A stretch of DNA of 64,000 nucleotides from JANQPX01 sp050633905 (GCA_050633905.1 JBOEHJ010000051.1:4084-68083); one strand, 5' to 3'. Shown: positions 27,323 through 36,797, numbered from the stretch's first letter. The notes: generated from the letters alone by a model not told the origin. Translations and numbers: made by a program.

Positions 27323-27672
27323 GGATATCTTAATCCTTCGAAGGTAGCGATATTCAGACCAGCGTCGCGCTTATCGAAAAACAGCCTGCCGAGAAGCGTT
27401 AAGGCAGCCGTTTGCCATCGCACGATACGTGGCATGTATCCGGATCAGGGAGAACTAGTGACGAACGCCCGGAACGTCAAGCATTAACCGCAAATGGAGA
27501 TGATCGGTGGTGGGGACAATGGCATGCTCGCGGATTTACAGCATGTTGACGATGGAATAGATCGATCACGCTAGGTGTTGGGCGCAAAAGAAGGGACGTT
27601 GGTGGCCTGAATATTGGTTGATCCAGGGCGAGCATCAGCTTATGTCCACGAAAAAACAGTGGGATCCGATCA
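27323..27672. other. 350-base divergent promoter region
   Basis: Lies between rpsP (minus) and the unknown 689-residue gene (plus). No gene or recognisable RNA is seen. It should hold the ribosomal-operon promoter and the promoter of the rightward gene. Confidence 0.5.
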
Positions 27673-29742
27673 ATGGGAACGTCATTTTCCAGTCATTTCA
27701 AGAGTGCTTTTTTCCATCTGGCAGCGATGGCCTTGGCGGTTTGGCCCTTCGGTTTTGCCAAAGGTGAAACCGCCGCGTTGAGCGATGGGCTGATGGATGA
27801 GGCGCTCGCGACGATTGGTCTGGTTCTGGGTGAAGAGCCGGGGGCCGAGGATCAGGCTTGGCTGCGCACCCATTGGCAAGGCGAAGCCGCTCGTCAGCCT
27901 GAACAGACCATTAGCGGGCTGGAAGGTTTTGCAGTGTCCGCCAAGGAGCTTCGCGAGGGCAGCGATCCGATGACCTCGGCACTTCTTCGAGGCCAACTCA
28001 TCGATGAGGCCTTCTGTACTGCAACACGCAGCAGCGATCCTGATGCTCAGCGTTTGCGCGCCATCTTTGCCCCAGACAGGCTGGTGCTGGCGGCCGACTG
28101 CATCAGTGGTGCCGTGGTTACGCCCTTTGACGTTCAAGCGCTGATTGCCTCAAATGTGTTGGTCAGTGAGATCCTGGGCGTTCCTGTCGATGTCGGTGCG
28201 ATGGAGGCGGAAATCATGGGGGCCCTGCCCGAAGCCTTTTCGAGCTTGCCGCCCGATCAGCAGCAGCGTTTGCTCTGGGGCGAGCTTCGGGCGGCAGCAC
28301 TCGGCATGCTTTGGTCGTCGGTTGACGAGGCGACACGCGAGCAGCTGGTGCTCGCAGCCAAGCAAACTTTCGACGAATACGGTGATGTGGCGACCACCGC
28401 CTTGATCTTCGAGAAAACTGCGCTCAAGAAGATCGGTGAGTATCGGGTGTTTGCGCGCGCCGGCGATCATGCCTTTGGGCAAACCGAGATGACGGCGTTT
28501 ATCGAGTTCATCGCCTTTGTCACTGATGCCGGTTTTTCGCCCATTGAACGCAGCGAAATAACCGCGTTGCTCATTGCTGAGTTTCAAAGAAATCCCGAAA
28601 GCATGATGAAGACCGCCGGCAATCTTCGTGCTTGGCTGGATCGGGGATATCATTTTGGCAAGGACCCAGCGACTGACCGGATACGCAGCTGGACGGCAGC
28701 CGAGCAGGTGCAGATGCGTCACGAAGAGGCCGCCTTGTTTTATTGTGGGAATGACCAGTCAGATGAGCCCGTACGCCACCGCTTGAACGAGCTGGTCTAC
28801 GCCAACAATCCGGTGATCGAGGCGGATTGTGAGGCGAACCGTCTGGTTCGCGAAAGCGACCGGCTCCTGGCGGAAGCTGATGGCCGGCAGTTGACCAGGG
28901 AGCGGCTGGATGCGCATCGGCGCGCGTTCGAGCTGATTTTCGCGTTCCGGCTCACAGCTGAAGAGCGTCGCTGGTTCGATGAGACCTCGATTGCCGATGT
29001 TGAAAGTGGCTCAACTGGGCTGACCAAGGCTTTGGACGACTTCCAGCGGCTCGTGGGTGACATCGAAGCACCGACACAAGTCGGTCCGCATCTGAATGAG
29101 CAACGGCGCGAAAGAGTAGCCATCGAGGTCTACTGCATCAACCGTGATGGCCATCAACACGCGGTCCGCTTGATCGAGATCATCAACGCCCATGACCCGA
29201 TCCTGTTCGAGGATTGCGCGCGCCAGAAAGTGGTGCGCCAGAGCGATCTGGATGGTCTGGTCTCCAGCGTCAACTTTATCGCCGCACTTGGCGGCCATCA
29301 GCCGCTTTCAGCCGACGAAATCGACGCCTTGCCCGAGCGGCTGCGGCCGGAATTGGCGGCGCGAGAAGACGGCCCCACCTGGTTTCGCTCGACCCATGCT
29401 CTCTTTTCCTATTGGTGGTCACGAATGCCGGTAGAGGTTCGGCATCAAGTAGCCGCAAGGGTCAAGCAAGAGGTCGGCGATCGCGGTCAGCTCTTCACCC
29501 ATCGCTGGAGGTTGGGTGAGCGTGCCGACTTTGAAGCGGCAAAGCTCGCTCTTTGCGACTTTCAAACCTTAAAGCTCGCTTACGATACCAAAAGGGTAGG
29601 GCTTGCATCCCGCGCCATCATCAATACCAACCCCATGGCCGATAGCCCCTGGGTCAACCCCGAAGCCATCGACGATGCCTCTAGCGCTTACGGGATCACG
29701 GCGCCCTTCGTTCAGCAACAATGCGGCAGCGTCTGGAACTAG
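27673..29742 (+). CDS. Unknown exported protein with repeated Cys-containing module
   Basis: 689 residues. A signal peptide (AAMALAVWPFGFA near residues 16-30) predicts export. I do not recognise the family. A module occurs three times by eye: a Cys after aromatic or aliphatic residues, a charged stretch with Arg-Leu, then a D-C pair followed by V-x-x-S/T-D-x-L. The instances are DEAFCTATRSSD ... AADCISG, ALFYCGNDQSDE ... EADCEANRL and EVYCINRDGHQH ... FEDCARQKV, near residues 115, 357 and 498. The segments between are helical and rich in Glu, Arg and Ala. The paired Cys may form disulfides in the periplasm. It lies between ffh and rpsP, which are normally adjacent, and ends flush with a REP-like element. 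Confidence 0.8.
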   Translation: MGTSFSSHFKSAFFHLAAMALAVWPFGFAKGETAALSDGLMDEALATIGLVLGEEPGAEDQAWLRTHWQGEAARQPEQTISGLEGFAVSAKELREGSDPMTSALLRGQLIDEAFCTATRSSDPDAQRLRAIFAPDRLVLAADCISGAVVTPFDVQALIASNVLVSEILGVPVDVGAMEAEIMGALPEAFSSLPPDQQQRLLWGELRAAALGMLWSSVDEATREQLVLAAKQTFDEYGDVATTALIFEKTALKKIGEYRVFARAGDHAFGQTEMTAFIEFIAFVTDAGFSPIERSEITALLIAEFQRNPESMMKTAGNLRAWLDRGYHFGKDPATDRIRSWTAAEQVQMRHEEAALFYCGNDQSDEPVRHRLNELVYANNPVIEADCEANRLVRESDRLLAEADGRQLTRERLDAHRRAFELIFAFRLTAEERRWFDETSIADVESGSTGLTKALDDFQRLVGDIEAPTQVGPHLNEQRRERVAIEVYCINRDGHQHAVRLIEIINAHDPILFEDCARQKVVRQSDLDGLVSSVNFIAALGGHQPLSADEIDALPERLRPELAAREDGPTWFRSTHALFSYWWSRMPVEVRHQVAARVKQEVGDRGQLFTHRWRLGERADFEAAKLALCDFQTLKLAYDTKRVGLASRAIINTNPMADSPWVNPEAIDDASSAYGITAPFVQQQCGSVWN

Positions 29743-29790
29743 GTGGTGTGCCCACCTCAGTAGGTCTCGAGCGCCTTCGAAGAAGGTGCC
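29740..29790 (+). repeat. REP-like element, copy D
   Basis: The stop codon TAG of the preceding gene starts the element: TAGGTGGTGTGCCCACCTCA (29740-29759), then GCGCCTTCGAAGAAGGTGCC (29771-29790). The tail matches copies A and C; the hairpin matches copy H in inverted orientation 640 bases away. Confidence 0.75.
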
Positions 29791-30399
29791 GGGAACGACC
29801 AGAGGCATACGGTTTTTGTCGGGATTGCTTCGTGTCGACAATACTGTTGATGCCGCGCTGTGAAAGATCGGCTGGCATTGTCCGGTTTGGTCGTCGATGA
29901 CAGTTAAAACTCAGATCCGCCTTAAACATATTTTAACCTTGAGCTTGTAGTCACGGCCTCGGTCCATGCGACCCTTGGAATTAGAGCTTCGCCCCGACGC
30001 TTTTGACGGGTGGCCGGAGTCCCAGGATCGATCCCACGGACCTGATTTCATCGTCGCAGGCGAGGGTTAAAAAAGCTCGACAGTTAAGACTTCGTTGGTT
30101 CTGAGTGAGCCAGCTTCTAACAAATTGTCACCACGACCTAGAGCATTTCCGTAGGAGGTTTACGCAACGCTAGCTCACTCCCTCGGCCAACGACCTGCAG
30201 GATTCCTCGGTATCGGGCGGGGTGGCAGGATCGACCCATCCAGAAATGCTCTGATCGCAAGGGCTGTCACCATCCAGCGCTTTGGACAGAACTCGCCAGG
30301 AACGCTCTACCCACCCCCTTAGAGATCAGCCGGCATAGCTCTCATCATCAGGACATCTTCTGCAAAAGTGGTTCAACGTCAATGAGGTGGCCACACCAC
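29743..30399. other. 657-base gene-free region bounded by inverted REP-like copies
   Basis: No plausible gene. The ends are REP-like copies D and H in opposite orientation, each flush with the stop codon of its flanking gene. Inside lie a copy of the 64-base repeat (29968-30031) and a copy of the short repeat seen at 3652 (30080-30103). It looks like a collecting site for small non-coding elements. Confidence 0.6.
29968..30031 (-). repeat. 64-base dispersed intergenic repeat, copy 2
   Basis: Reverse complement of this stretch matches 10757-10820 at about 45 of 64 positions without gaps. The kept blocks are GATCCTGGGA, CCACCCG and GGGGCGA. Confidence 0.62.
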
Positions 30400-30402
30400 C
30401 TA
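30371..30402 (-). repeat. REP-like element, copy H
   Basis: Read on the minus strand it begins with the ffh stop codon: TAGGTGGTGTGGCCACCTCA (30402-30383), then TTGACG. Nearly identical to copy D over the hairpin. Confidence 0.75.
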
Positions 30403-31779
30403 GCGGCCTAGCATGCCGGGAGGGAGGCCACCTGGGGGCATGCTGCCTGCCATGTTGCCCATGAGGTTTTTCATGCCGCCGGCCTTCTTCATGCGTTTCA
30501 TCATGGTCTGCATCTGCTGATATTGCTTCATCAGCTTGTTGACGTCCTGGACCTGGGTCCCGGAGCCTGCGGCGATGCGTTTTTTGCGTGAGGCATGGAG
30601 AAGCTGCGGGTTTTTTCGCTCTTTCGGGGTCATTGAACTTAGAATGGCGAGCTGGCGGCCGACCATGCTGTCGTCGATTTTAGCCTCGGCCATCTGCTTT
30701 TTCATTTTGCCGATGCCGGGCAGCATGTTCAGGATATCGCTCATTCCGCCCATTTTGCGCATTTGTTTCAGCTGGGTGGCGAGGTCATCGAGGGTGAATT
30801 GGCCCTTTTGCATGCGGGCTGCGAGCTTTTCCGCCTCGTCCTGATCGACGGTTTCGGCAACCTTCTCGACCAGGGAGACAACATCGCCCATGCCGAGGAT
30901 GCGCGAAGCTACTCGATCAGGATGGAAGGCTTCGAGCTGATCAATCTTTTCGCCCATGCCGACAAGCTTGATCGGCTGGCCGGTGACCGCACGCATTGAG
31001 AGGGCAGCACCGCCGCGGGCATCGCCGTCCATGCGCGTCAGCACGATGCCGGAAATACCTATCCGCTCGTGGAAGGACTTGGCGAGGTGAACCGCATCTT
31101 GGCCGGTTAGGCTGTCAGCGACCAGGAGTGTTTCGTGGGGATTAACCTTGTCGCGCACCTGCTCGAGCTCGACCATCAGGTCGTCGTCCACATGCAGACG
31201 TCCTGCGGTGTCGAGAATGACGACGTCGATACCTTCGCGTTCAGCGGTTTGCTTGGCACGTACCGCGATGTCGACCGGCTGCTGGCCGAGGACGATGGGC
31301 AAACCGCTCACACCGGTTTGATCGGCAAGCACCTGAAGCTGTTGCTGGGCGGCGGGGCGCTGCACGTCCAGGGAGGCAAGCAGTACTTTCTTGCGCTCGC
31401 GACCTTTCAGACGATGGGCGATCTTGGCGGATGTCGTGGTTTTACCAGAGCCCTGCAGGCCGACCATCAACAACACCTGGGGGGGGGACCCTTCCAGGTT
31501 CAGATCGACGGTTTCGCCGCCCAGGAGTTCGACCAGCCGATCGTTGACGATCTTGACCACCATCTGGCCTGGTGTGACGCTTTTCAGCACCTCTTGACCG
31601 ACCGCTCGCTCCTTGATCGAAGTGATGAAATCCTTGACCACCGGTAGCGCGACATCGGCTTCGAGCAGCGCCACCCGAATATCGCGAAGTGCTTCTTCGA
31701 CATCGCTGGTCGACAGCGAACCGCGACGCTTTAGCTTATCGAAGACATTGCCAAGACGGTTGGAGAGATTTTCAAACAT
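30400..31779 (-). CDS. ffh: Signal recognition particle protein Ffh
   Basis: 459 residues from the ATG at 31779 (MFENLSNRLGNVFDKLKRRG); the longer frame to 31812 adds a non-homologous stretch. GTPase motifs: GLQGSGKTTTSAKIA, DVQRPAAQQQLQVLADQ, DTAGRLHVDDDLM, TRMDGDARGG. The Met-rich M domain ends KQYQQMQTMMKRMKKAGG and MAGSMPPGGLPPGMLG, binding signal sequences and 4.5S RNA. Works with FtsY, encoded 2.3 kb away, in co-translational membrane targeting. Normally followed by rpsP; here 3 kb of other DNA intervenes. Confidence 0.97.
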   Translation of the reverse strand: MFENLSNRLGNVFDKLKRRGSLSTSDVEEALRDIRVALLEADVALPVVKDFITSIKERAVGQEVLKSVTPGQMVVKIVNDRLVELLGGETVDLNLEGSPPQVLLMVGLQGSGKTTTSAKIAHRLKGRERKKVLLASLDVQRPAAQQQLQVLADQTGVSGLPIVLGQQPVDIAVRAKQTAEREGIDVVILDTAGRLHVDDDLMVELEQVRDKVNPHETLLVADSLTGQDAVHLAKSFHERIGISGIVLTRMDGDARGGAALSMRAVTGQPIKLVGMGEKIDQLEAFHPDRVASRILGMGDVVSLVEKVAETVDQDEAEKLAARMQKGQFTLDDLATQLKQMRKMGGMSDILNMLPGIGKMKKQMAEAKIDDSMVGRQLAILSSMTPKERKNPQLLHASRKKRIAAGSGTQVQDVNKLMKQYQQMQTMMKRMKKAGGMKNLMGNMAGSMPPGGLPPGMLGR

Positions 31780-31942
31780 TAGATCGATCCAAAGCGATGA
31801 ACATGCGGCCAAGACATCCTATATAGTGGCCACATAAGAAGCCCAACACCATCAAGTCAAGGATAGGTCATCGCGACAGCATCAAGCAGGCCGAGCTTCG
31901 GCCTTGCGGAAGTTGTTGGAATCGCCTCTATTGTGCGCCATC

Positions 31943-32779
31943 ATGAGTGAGCTTGATTTTCATAAGATGCACGGCCTAGGTAATGACTTCGTGATCATCG
32001 ATCAGCGAAGCGGCAAGCTGTCCTTGAGCTCCGAGCAAATCAGCCAGATCGGCGATCGGCGCCGCGGTGTCGGTTTCGACCAGCTGCTATGCATTTTGCT
32101 TTCGGATAAGGCTGATGTGTTCATGCGGGTTTACAACCCAGATGGATCCGAAGCTGGTGCTTGCGGCAACGGCACACGCTGTGTTGCCCGCTTGATGATG
32201 GAAGAGCAGGGGCAAAGCCATGTCTCGATCGAGACACGGGCAGGGGTGCTTGAGGCGACGCCCGGCTTGCGCGGCTACACGGTTGATATGGGCAGGCCTG
32301 GGCAAAGCTGGGACGAGATCCCGCTCGCCAGTGCGATGGACACGCTTTCCCTCGATATCGAGGCAGGGCCCTTGAAGCAACCAACTGCGGTCAGCATGGG
32401 CAATCCTCATGCGGTTTTTTTCGTGGACGATGTCGATGCGGTGCCGCTCAAGGATTTGGGGCCGGAACTGGAGCGGCATCCGATGTTTCCCGAGCGCGCC
32501 AATATCGGTGTTGCCGAGATCCGTAATCCTGAGACCATCCGGCTTCGGGTTTTTGAGCGTGGGGCGGGGATCACGCCTGCCTGCGGCAGCGGGGCATGTG
32601 CAGCACTGGTCGCGGCTGTCCGGCGGGGGCTTGCAGCGCAAAGCGCTTCGGTGATCCTTGACGGCGGGCGTTTGCATATCACCTGGGATGAGGATGGCCG
32701 GATCAAGATGACTGGGCCTGCGACCCATGCTTATAAAGGGACTTTTGATCCCGAGATGCTGGCGGTGACAACGCAGTGA
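31943..32779 (+). CDS. dapF: Diaminopimelate epimerase
   Basis: 278 residues from the ATG at 31943 (MSELDFHKMHGLGNDFVIID). The two catalytic cysteines are in GACGNGTRC and TPACGSGACAA. It converts LL- to meso-diaminopimelate for lysine and peptidoglycan. Its stop overlaps the GTG start of mtaB, so the two are translationally coupled. Divergent from ffh. Confidence 0.96.
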   Translation: MSELDFHKMHGLGNDFVIIDQRSGKLSLSSEQISQIGDRRRGVGFDQLLCILLSDKADVFMRVYNPDGSEAGACGNGTRCVARLMMEEQGQSHVSIETRAGVLEATPGLRGYTVDMGRPGQSWDEIPLASAMDTLSLDIEAGPLKQPTAVSMGNPHAVFFVDDVDAVPLKDLGPELERHPMFPERANIGVAEIRNPETIRLRVFERGAGITPACGSGACAALVAAVRRGLAAQSASVILDGGRLHITWDEDGRIKMTGPATHAYKGTFDPEMLAVTTQ

Positions 32780-34086
32780 GTACCTCCGAGAGCAAGGCTG
32801 ACTTCATCACCTTCGGCTGCCGTTTGAACAGCGTCGAGACCGAAGTCATGCGCGGCCAGGCGGCCGAGGCGGGGCTTGATGACGTCGTCGTCATTCATAC
32901 TTGCGCGGTCACTGCGGAAGCCGAGCGTCAGGCGCGCCAAGCGATCCGGCGGGCAAGGCGTGAGCGGCCTGACGCGCGCATCGTGGTGACCGGCTGCAGC
33001 GCCCAGATTTCCCCTGATGTTTATGGCGCGATGCCTGAGGTCGACCAGGTCGTCGGCAATCAGGAAAAACTCCAACCCGGCATATGGAAAACCCTGGCGG
33101 CACAGGACCTAACACCTGGCAAGTCTACCGCGGCCCTGGCAGGGCAAAAAGTTCTTGTCGGTGATGTCAACGACATCAAGGAGACAGCCGGCCATCTGAT
33201 CGACGGGCTGGACGGACGGTCTCGCGCCTTCGTGCAGGTGCAAAATGGCTGCGATCACCGCTGCACTTTTTGCATTATCCCCTATGGCCGCGGTCCGAGC
33301 CGAAGCGTGCCGATCGGTATGATCGTCGATCAGACCCGCCGGCTGGTGGACCTTGGCCACAAGGAGATCGTGCTGACCGGGGTCGATCTCACCTCCTATG
33401 GCAAGGATTTGCCGGGCGAGCCGACGCTTGGTCAGATGGCTAGGCGATTGTTGAAGCTGGTGCCGGATTTGCCACGTTTGCGTCTGTCCTCGATCGATCC
33501 GGCCGAGGTCGATCCGGATCTGTTCGAGCTGATCGCATCCGAGCCTCGCCTAATGCCGCATCTGCATCTGAGCGTGCAAGCGGGTGATACGCTGACGCTC
33601 AAGCGCATGAAGCGGCGCCATACGCGTGACGACGTCATCGCGCTCTCCCGGATCTGCAAGGGCCTTCGTCCGGACATCGCCTTTGGTGCTGATCTGATCG
33701 CAGGCTTTCCGACCGAAACGGACGCGATGTTCGAGGCGACCTTGGCCCTGGTCGAGGAGGCGGATCTCACTTACCTCCACGTTTTCCCTTATTCGCCAAG
33801 GGAAGGCACGCCCGCAACGAAGATGCCGCAAGTGCCGCTGGCACTTCGGAAGGAGCGGGCGTCGCGCCTGCGCGCGGCAGGCGATCTTGCGCTTGATCGT
33901 TTTCTTTCGCGCGAGGTGCGGCGCAACGCGACGCTTTTGGTCGAACAGAACCAAGGCGGTCACACTGAGACATTTGCGCCGTTTCGCTTTAGTGATGGAT
34001 GCACGGTGCCATCGCCGGGCAATCTTGCACCGGTCGTGCCGGAACGGGTCGAGGACGGCATGCTGGTCGGGCGGCTCGCCGCATGA
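32776..34086 (+). CDS. mtaB: tRNA t6A37 methylthiotransferase MtaB
   Basis: 436 residues beginning at a GTG overlapping dapF. The N-terminal UPF0004 domain has Cys in FGCRLNSVETEVM, HTCAVTAEAE and VTGCSAQ, ligands of one Fe-S cluster. The radical-SAM motif is CDHRCTFCIIPYGRGPSR. A C-terminal TRAM-like region follows. It adds a methylthio group to t6A37 of ANN-decoding tRNAs. dapF-mtaB-ftsY is a standard alphaproteobacterial order. Confidence 0.95.
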   Translation: MSTSESKADFITFGCRLNSVETEVMRGQAAEAGLDDVVVIHTCAVTAEAERQARQAIRRARRERPDARIVVTGCSAQISPDVYGAMPEVDQVVGNQEKLQPGIWKTLAAQDLTPGKSTAALAGQKVLVGDVNDIKETAGHLIDGLDGRSRAFVQVQNGCDHRCTFCIIPYGRGPSRSVPIGMIVDQTRRLVDLGHKEIVLTGVDLTSYGKDLPGEPTLGQMARRLLKLVPDLPRLRLSSIDPAEVDPDLFELIASEPRLMPHLHLSVQAGDTLTLKRMKRRHTRDDVIALSRICKGLRPDIAFGADLIAGFPTETDAMFEATLALVEEADLTYLHVFPYSPREGTPATKMPQVPLALRKERASRLRAAGDLALDRFLSREVRRNATLLVEQNQGGHTETFAPFRFSDGCTVPSPGNLAPVVPERVEDGMLVGRLAA

Positions 34087-35042
34087 GCATTGACGAGACG
34101 GACGATCAACCCCAAAAAAACTGGTTTGAACGCCTCAAATCCGGCCTGAGTCGCTCCTCAGCCTCGCTGCAGGATAATCTCGCTTCGGTCTTCACCAAGC
34201 GGAAGCTTGATGCGGCGAGCCTGGAAGAGCTCGAAGAAGTGCTGATCTCCGCCGATATGGGTGTCGAGACCGCGATGGCGCTTGCCGAAGGGCTTAGCAA
34301 GACACGCTTTGGTAAGGATGTTAGCGAGCAGGAGATTCGCGAGGCGCTGGCCGATCAGGTCGCCGAACTTTTGGAGCCCGTGGCTAAGCCGCTTACCATC
34401 GATCCCAAGCACCGCCCGGAGGTGATTTTGGTCTGCGGTGTGAACGGGACAGGCAAAACCACAACTATCGGCAAGCTTTCCCAACAGCTCGTGAATGAGG
34501 GCAGGAAGGTTGTGCTAGCTGCCGGCGATACATTTAGGGCAGCCGCGATCGAGCAGCTTCAGGTCTGGGGCAGGCGCACCGATTGTCCAGTGATTGCGAA
34601 AGCGCCAGGTGCTGATGCGGCAGGGCTCGCCTTCGAAGCCTTGGAAAAAGCGAAGGCGGATAACGCGGATGTGCTGCTGATCGACACGGCCGGCCGTCTG
34701 CACAACAAATCCGCCTTGATGGATGAGCTTGCGAAAATCGTTCGCGTCATCAAGAAGCAAAACCCTGATGCCCCGCACCAAACTCTCCTGGTGTTGGACG
34801 CGACCACGGGGCAAAACGCCAAGGCACAGGTCGAGACGTTCCAAAAAATGGTGCCGCTGACCGGTCTTGCCGTGACCAAGCTGGATGGCACGGCGCGAGG
34901 CGGTGTTGTGGTGTCGCTTGCGCAGCAATTTGGCCTTCCGGTCCATGCTGTCGGTGTGGGCGAAGGGGTTTATGATCTTCGCCCATTTGAGGCGCGTGCC
35001 TTTGCTCATGCACTTCTAGGGCTTGAGAAAAACGACGATTGA
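34083..35042 (+). CDS. ftsY: Signal recognition particle receptor FtsY
   Basis: 319 residues from the ATG at 34083, which overlaps the mtaB stop (ATGA); a longer upstream frame lies inside mtaB. It has a short acidic N-terminus, an N domain with LEELEEVLISADMGVETAM, Walker A GVNGTGKTTTIGKL, GDTFRAAAIEQLQVW, DTAGRLHNKSALMDEL and TKLDGTARGG. Membrane-associated GTPase partner of Ffh. Confidence 0.96.
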   Translation: MSIDETDDQPQKNWFERLKSGLSRSSASLQDNLASVFTKRKLDAASLEELEEVLISADMGVETAMALAEGLSKTRFGKDVSEQEIREALADQVAELLEPVAKPLTIDPKHRPEVILVCGVNGTGKTTTIGKLSQQLVNEGRKVVLAAGDTFRAAAIEQLQVWGRRTDCPVIAKAPGADAAGLAFEALEKAKADNADVLLIDTAGRLHNKSALMDELAKIVRVIKKQNPDAPHQTLLVLDATTGQNAKAQVETFQKMVPLTGLAVTKLDGTARGGVVVSLAQQFGLPVHAVGVGEGVYDLRPFEARAFAHALLGLEKNDD

Positions 35043-35124
35043 TCCTAGGACACAATGCAATGACCTTGTTGTCCATCGCCGATGGGCGGTCTTTGCGCAG
35101 CTGACATCTAACGACGGATGAATC

Positions 35125-35607
35125 ATGACACGGAATTTCCTCGAAACCTTTCTTGGTGCCGTCGTTCTTGCGGTCGCCATTGCCTTCTTCTGGTATGCCT
35201 ATCAAAGCAACAACAGCGGCGGTAATGACGGCTACGATCTGCTCGCGCAGTTCGATCGGGTGGATGGTCTGGATAATGGCGCCGATGTGCGGATCGGCGG
35301 GATCAAGGTTGGATCGGTGACCAACCAGGTTCTGGATCCCGCGAGCTATCGGGCCCAGATCAGCTTCACCGTGCAGGATAATGTCGAATTGCCGCTGGAT
35401 ACCTCGGCGGCGATCATGTCGGACGGTTTGTTGGGCGGTAAATATCTCTCGCTCGAACCTGGCGGCGATATCGACATGCTGGAGGCAGGCGACGAGATTA
35501 CGCTCACGCAATCATCGGTTCGCCTCGAAGACCTCATCGGCCAGCTAATCTACAGCGGCGGCTCCGGCGATAGCGAGAGCGATAGCGGAGATCCGGTGAC
35601 GCAGTGA
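35125..35607 (+). CDS. mlaD: MlaD-like MCE domain lipid-transport protein
   Basis: 160 residues. One N-terminal membrane anchor (FLGAVVLAVAIAFFWYAY) is followed by an MCE domain with FDRVDGLDNGADVRIGGIKV and SDGLLGGKYLSLEPGGD. In the Mla system MlaD is an inner-membrane hexamer passing phospholipids between membranes. No mlaE, mlaF or mlaC lies nearby. The C-terminal Gly/Ser/Asp tail is low complexity. The stop overlaps the GTG start of the DUF2155 gene. Confidence 0.9.
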   Translation: MTRNFLETFLGAVVLAVAIAFFWYAYQSNNSGGNDGYDLLAQFDRVDGLDNGADVRIGGIKVGSVTNQVLDPASYRAQISFTVQDNVELPLDTSAAIMSDGLLGGKYLSLEPGGDIDMLEAGDEITLTQSSVRLEDLIGQLIYSGGSGDSESDSGDPVTQ

Positions 35608-36098
35608 CCGTTTTGTTCCAGGTTGTCACCTGCAAGCTGGCTCTCGTCGGTCTTCTGGCGGCAGCGCCTGCGTTTTCTCAGGAAAGCGTGCCTGGCAGAG
35701 AAAGCGCGCCTGAAAAGGGCGCCAATGTTGAGCATCAGGTGGCGGTGCTGCAGGGGCTAGATAAGATCACGGCCAGAATCTCGCCCGTCTTTGCCACTCT
35801 GGGGCTACCCACCTATTTTGGGTCGCTGGAAATCGTGGTCCGTGCCTGTCGTGAGACCCCGCCGACCGAGCCGCCGGAAAGCGCTGCCTTTTTGGAAATT
35901 CGTGAGCTGCCGCCCAATGTGGACCGCGATCGTGAGCCAGAGGTTCTGTTTACCGGCTGGATGTTCGCGTCCAGCCCGGCGGTTTCAGCGTTGGAACATG
36001 CGGTCTACGATGTCTGGGTGGTCGATTGCGAGGAGCCGATTGCTTCGGAACTGGATACCCAGGGCGTGCTAGAGAGAATCGCGCCGCCATCTGAGTGA
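35604..36098 (+). CDS. DUF2155 exported protein
   Basis: 164 residues from a GTG overlapping mlaD. A signal peptide ends near APAFSQES. The DUF2155 core is clear: VAVLQGLDKITARISPVFAT, FGSLEIVVRACRETPPTEPP, FTGWMFASSPAVSALEHAVY and DVWVVDCEEP, with two conserved cysteines. Function unknown; in alphaproteobacteria it is regularly next to mlaD and aat. Its last 94 bases overlap the end of aat on the other strand. Confidence 0.88.
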   Translation: MTVLFQVVTCKLALVGLLAAAPAFSQESVPGRESAPEKGANVEHQVAVLQGLDKITARISPVFATLGLPTYFGSLEIVVRACRETPPTEPPESAAFLEIRELPPNVDRDREPEVLFTGWMFASSPAVSALEHAVYDVWVVDCEEPIASELDTQGVLERIAPPSE

Positions 36099-36691
36099 AA
36101 CACGGCTTGGCTTTGAAGCGCGTCGTGCAGGCGCCTGCGGTAGGCTTCCCGCGGAATTTCGACAGCGCCAAACTGGCTCAGATGGTCGGTCAGAAATTGC
36201 GTATCCAGCAGACGGTAGCCGCCCTGATTGAGGCGATCGACCAATGCCGTTAGGGCAACCTTGCTGACATCGCGCTCCAGGGAAAACATGCTCTCGCCGA
36301 AAAAGGCACTGCCGAGCGAGACCCCGTAAACTCCGCCGACCAACCGTCCATCCCGCCAGCATTCGACGCTATGGGCGTAGTGGCGATCATGGAGGGCGCA
36401 GTAGAGATCGATCAGCTCGTCATTCAGCCAGGTGCGTGGTCGATTGGGCCTGCTCGCCGCACAAGCACGGATCACCTCTTCGAAGCCTGCATCGGCCCTG
36501 ATCTCGAACCGTTCCTGTTTGATTAACCGAGCGAGCCGCCTTGGCACATGAAACCGATCGAGCGGAATGATGCCGCGATTTTCCGGATCGACCCAATGTA
36601 TCTCCGGGTCGTTGCGATCGTCGGCCATCGGAAACAAACCGCTTGCATAAGCATAGAGCAACAGATCTGGCGTCAGCGTTGGCATGGTCAA
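36005..36691 (-). CDS. aat: Leucyl/phenylalanyl-tRNA-protein transferase
   Basis: 228 residues. Typical Aat motifs: LLLYAYASGLFPMADDRNDP, HWVDPENRGIIPLDRFHVP, GGVYGVSLGSAFFGESMF, and DTQFLTDHLSQFGAVEIPR. It adds Leu or Phe to proteins with N-terminal Lys or Arg, marking them for ClpAP. bpt, the companion N-end-rule transferase, is 5.7 kb away. The C-terminal 40 residues are encoded opposite the DUF2155 gene. accC, which often follows aat directly, is displaced by 3 kb. Confidence 0.95.
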   Translation of the reverse strand: MTMPTLTPDLLLYAYASGLFPMADDRNDPEIHWVDPENRGIIPLDRFHVPRRLARLIKQERFEIRADAGFEEVIRACAASRPNRPRTWLNDELIDLYCALHDRHYAHSVECWRDGRLVGGVYGVSLGSAFFGESMFSLERDVSKVALTALVDRLNQGGYRLLDTQFLTDHLSQFGAVEIPREAYRRRLHDALQSQAVFHSDGGAILSSTPWVSSSEAIGSSQSTTQTS

Positions 36692-36797
36692 TCGATAGCA
36701 GGGAAAGCCTTCGGGGAAAAGCTACCACAAGTATGCTTTTACCAGCTTCTTTTCCGGTCCGGTCCTTTCTTTGGATCGCTCCGGCCCACTTCTGTTT

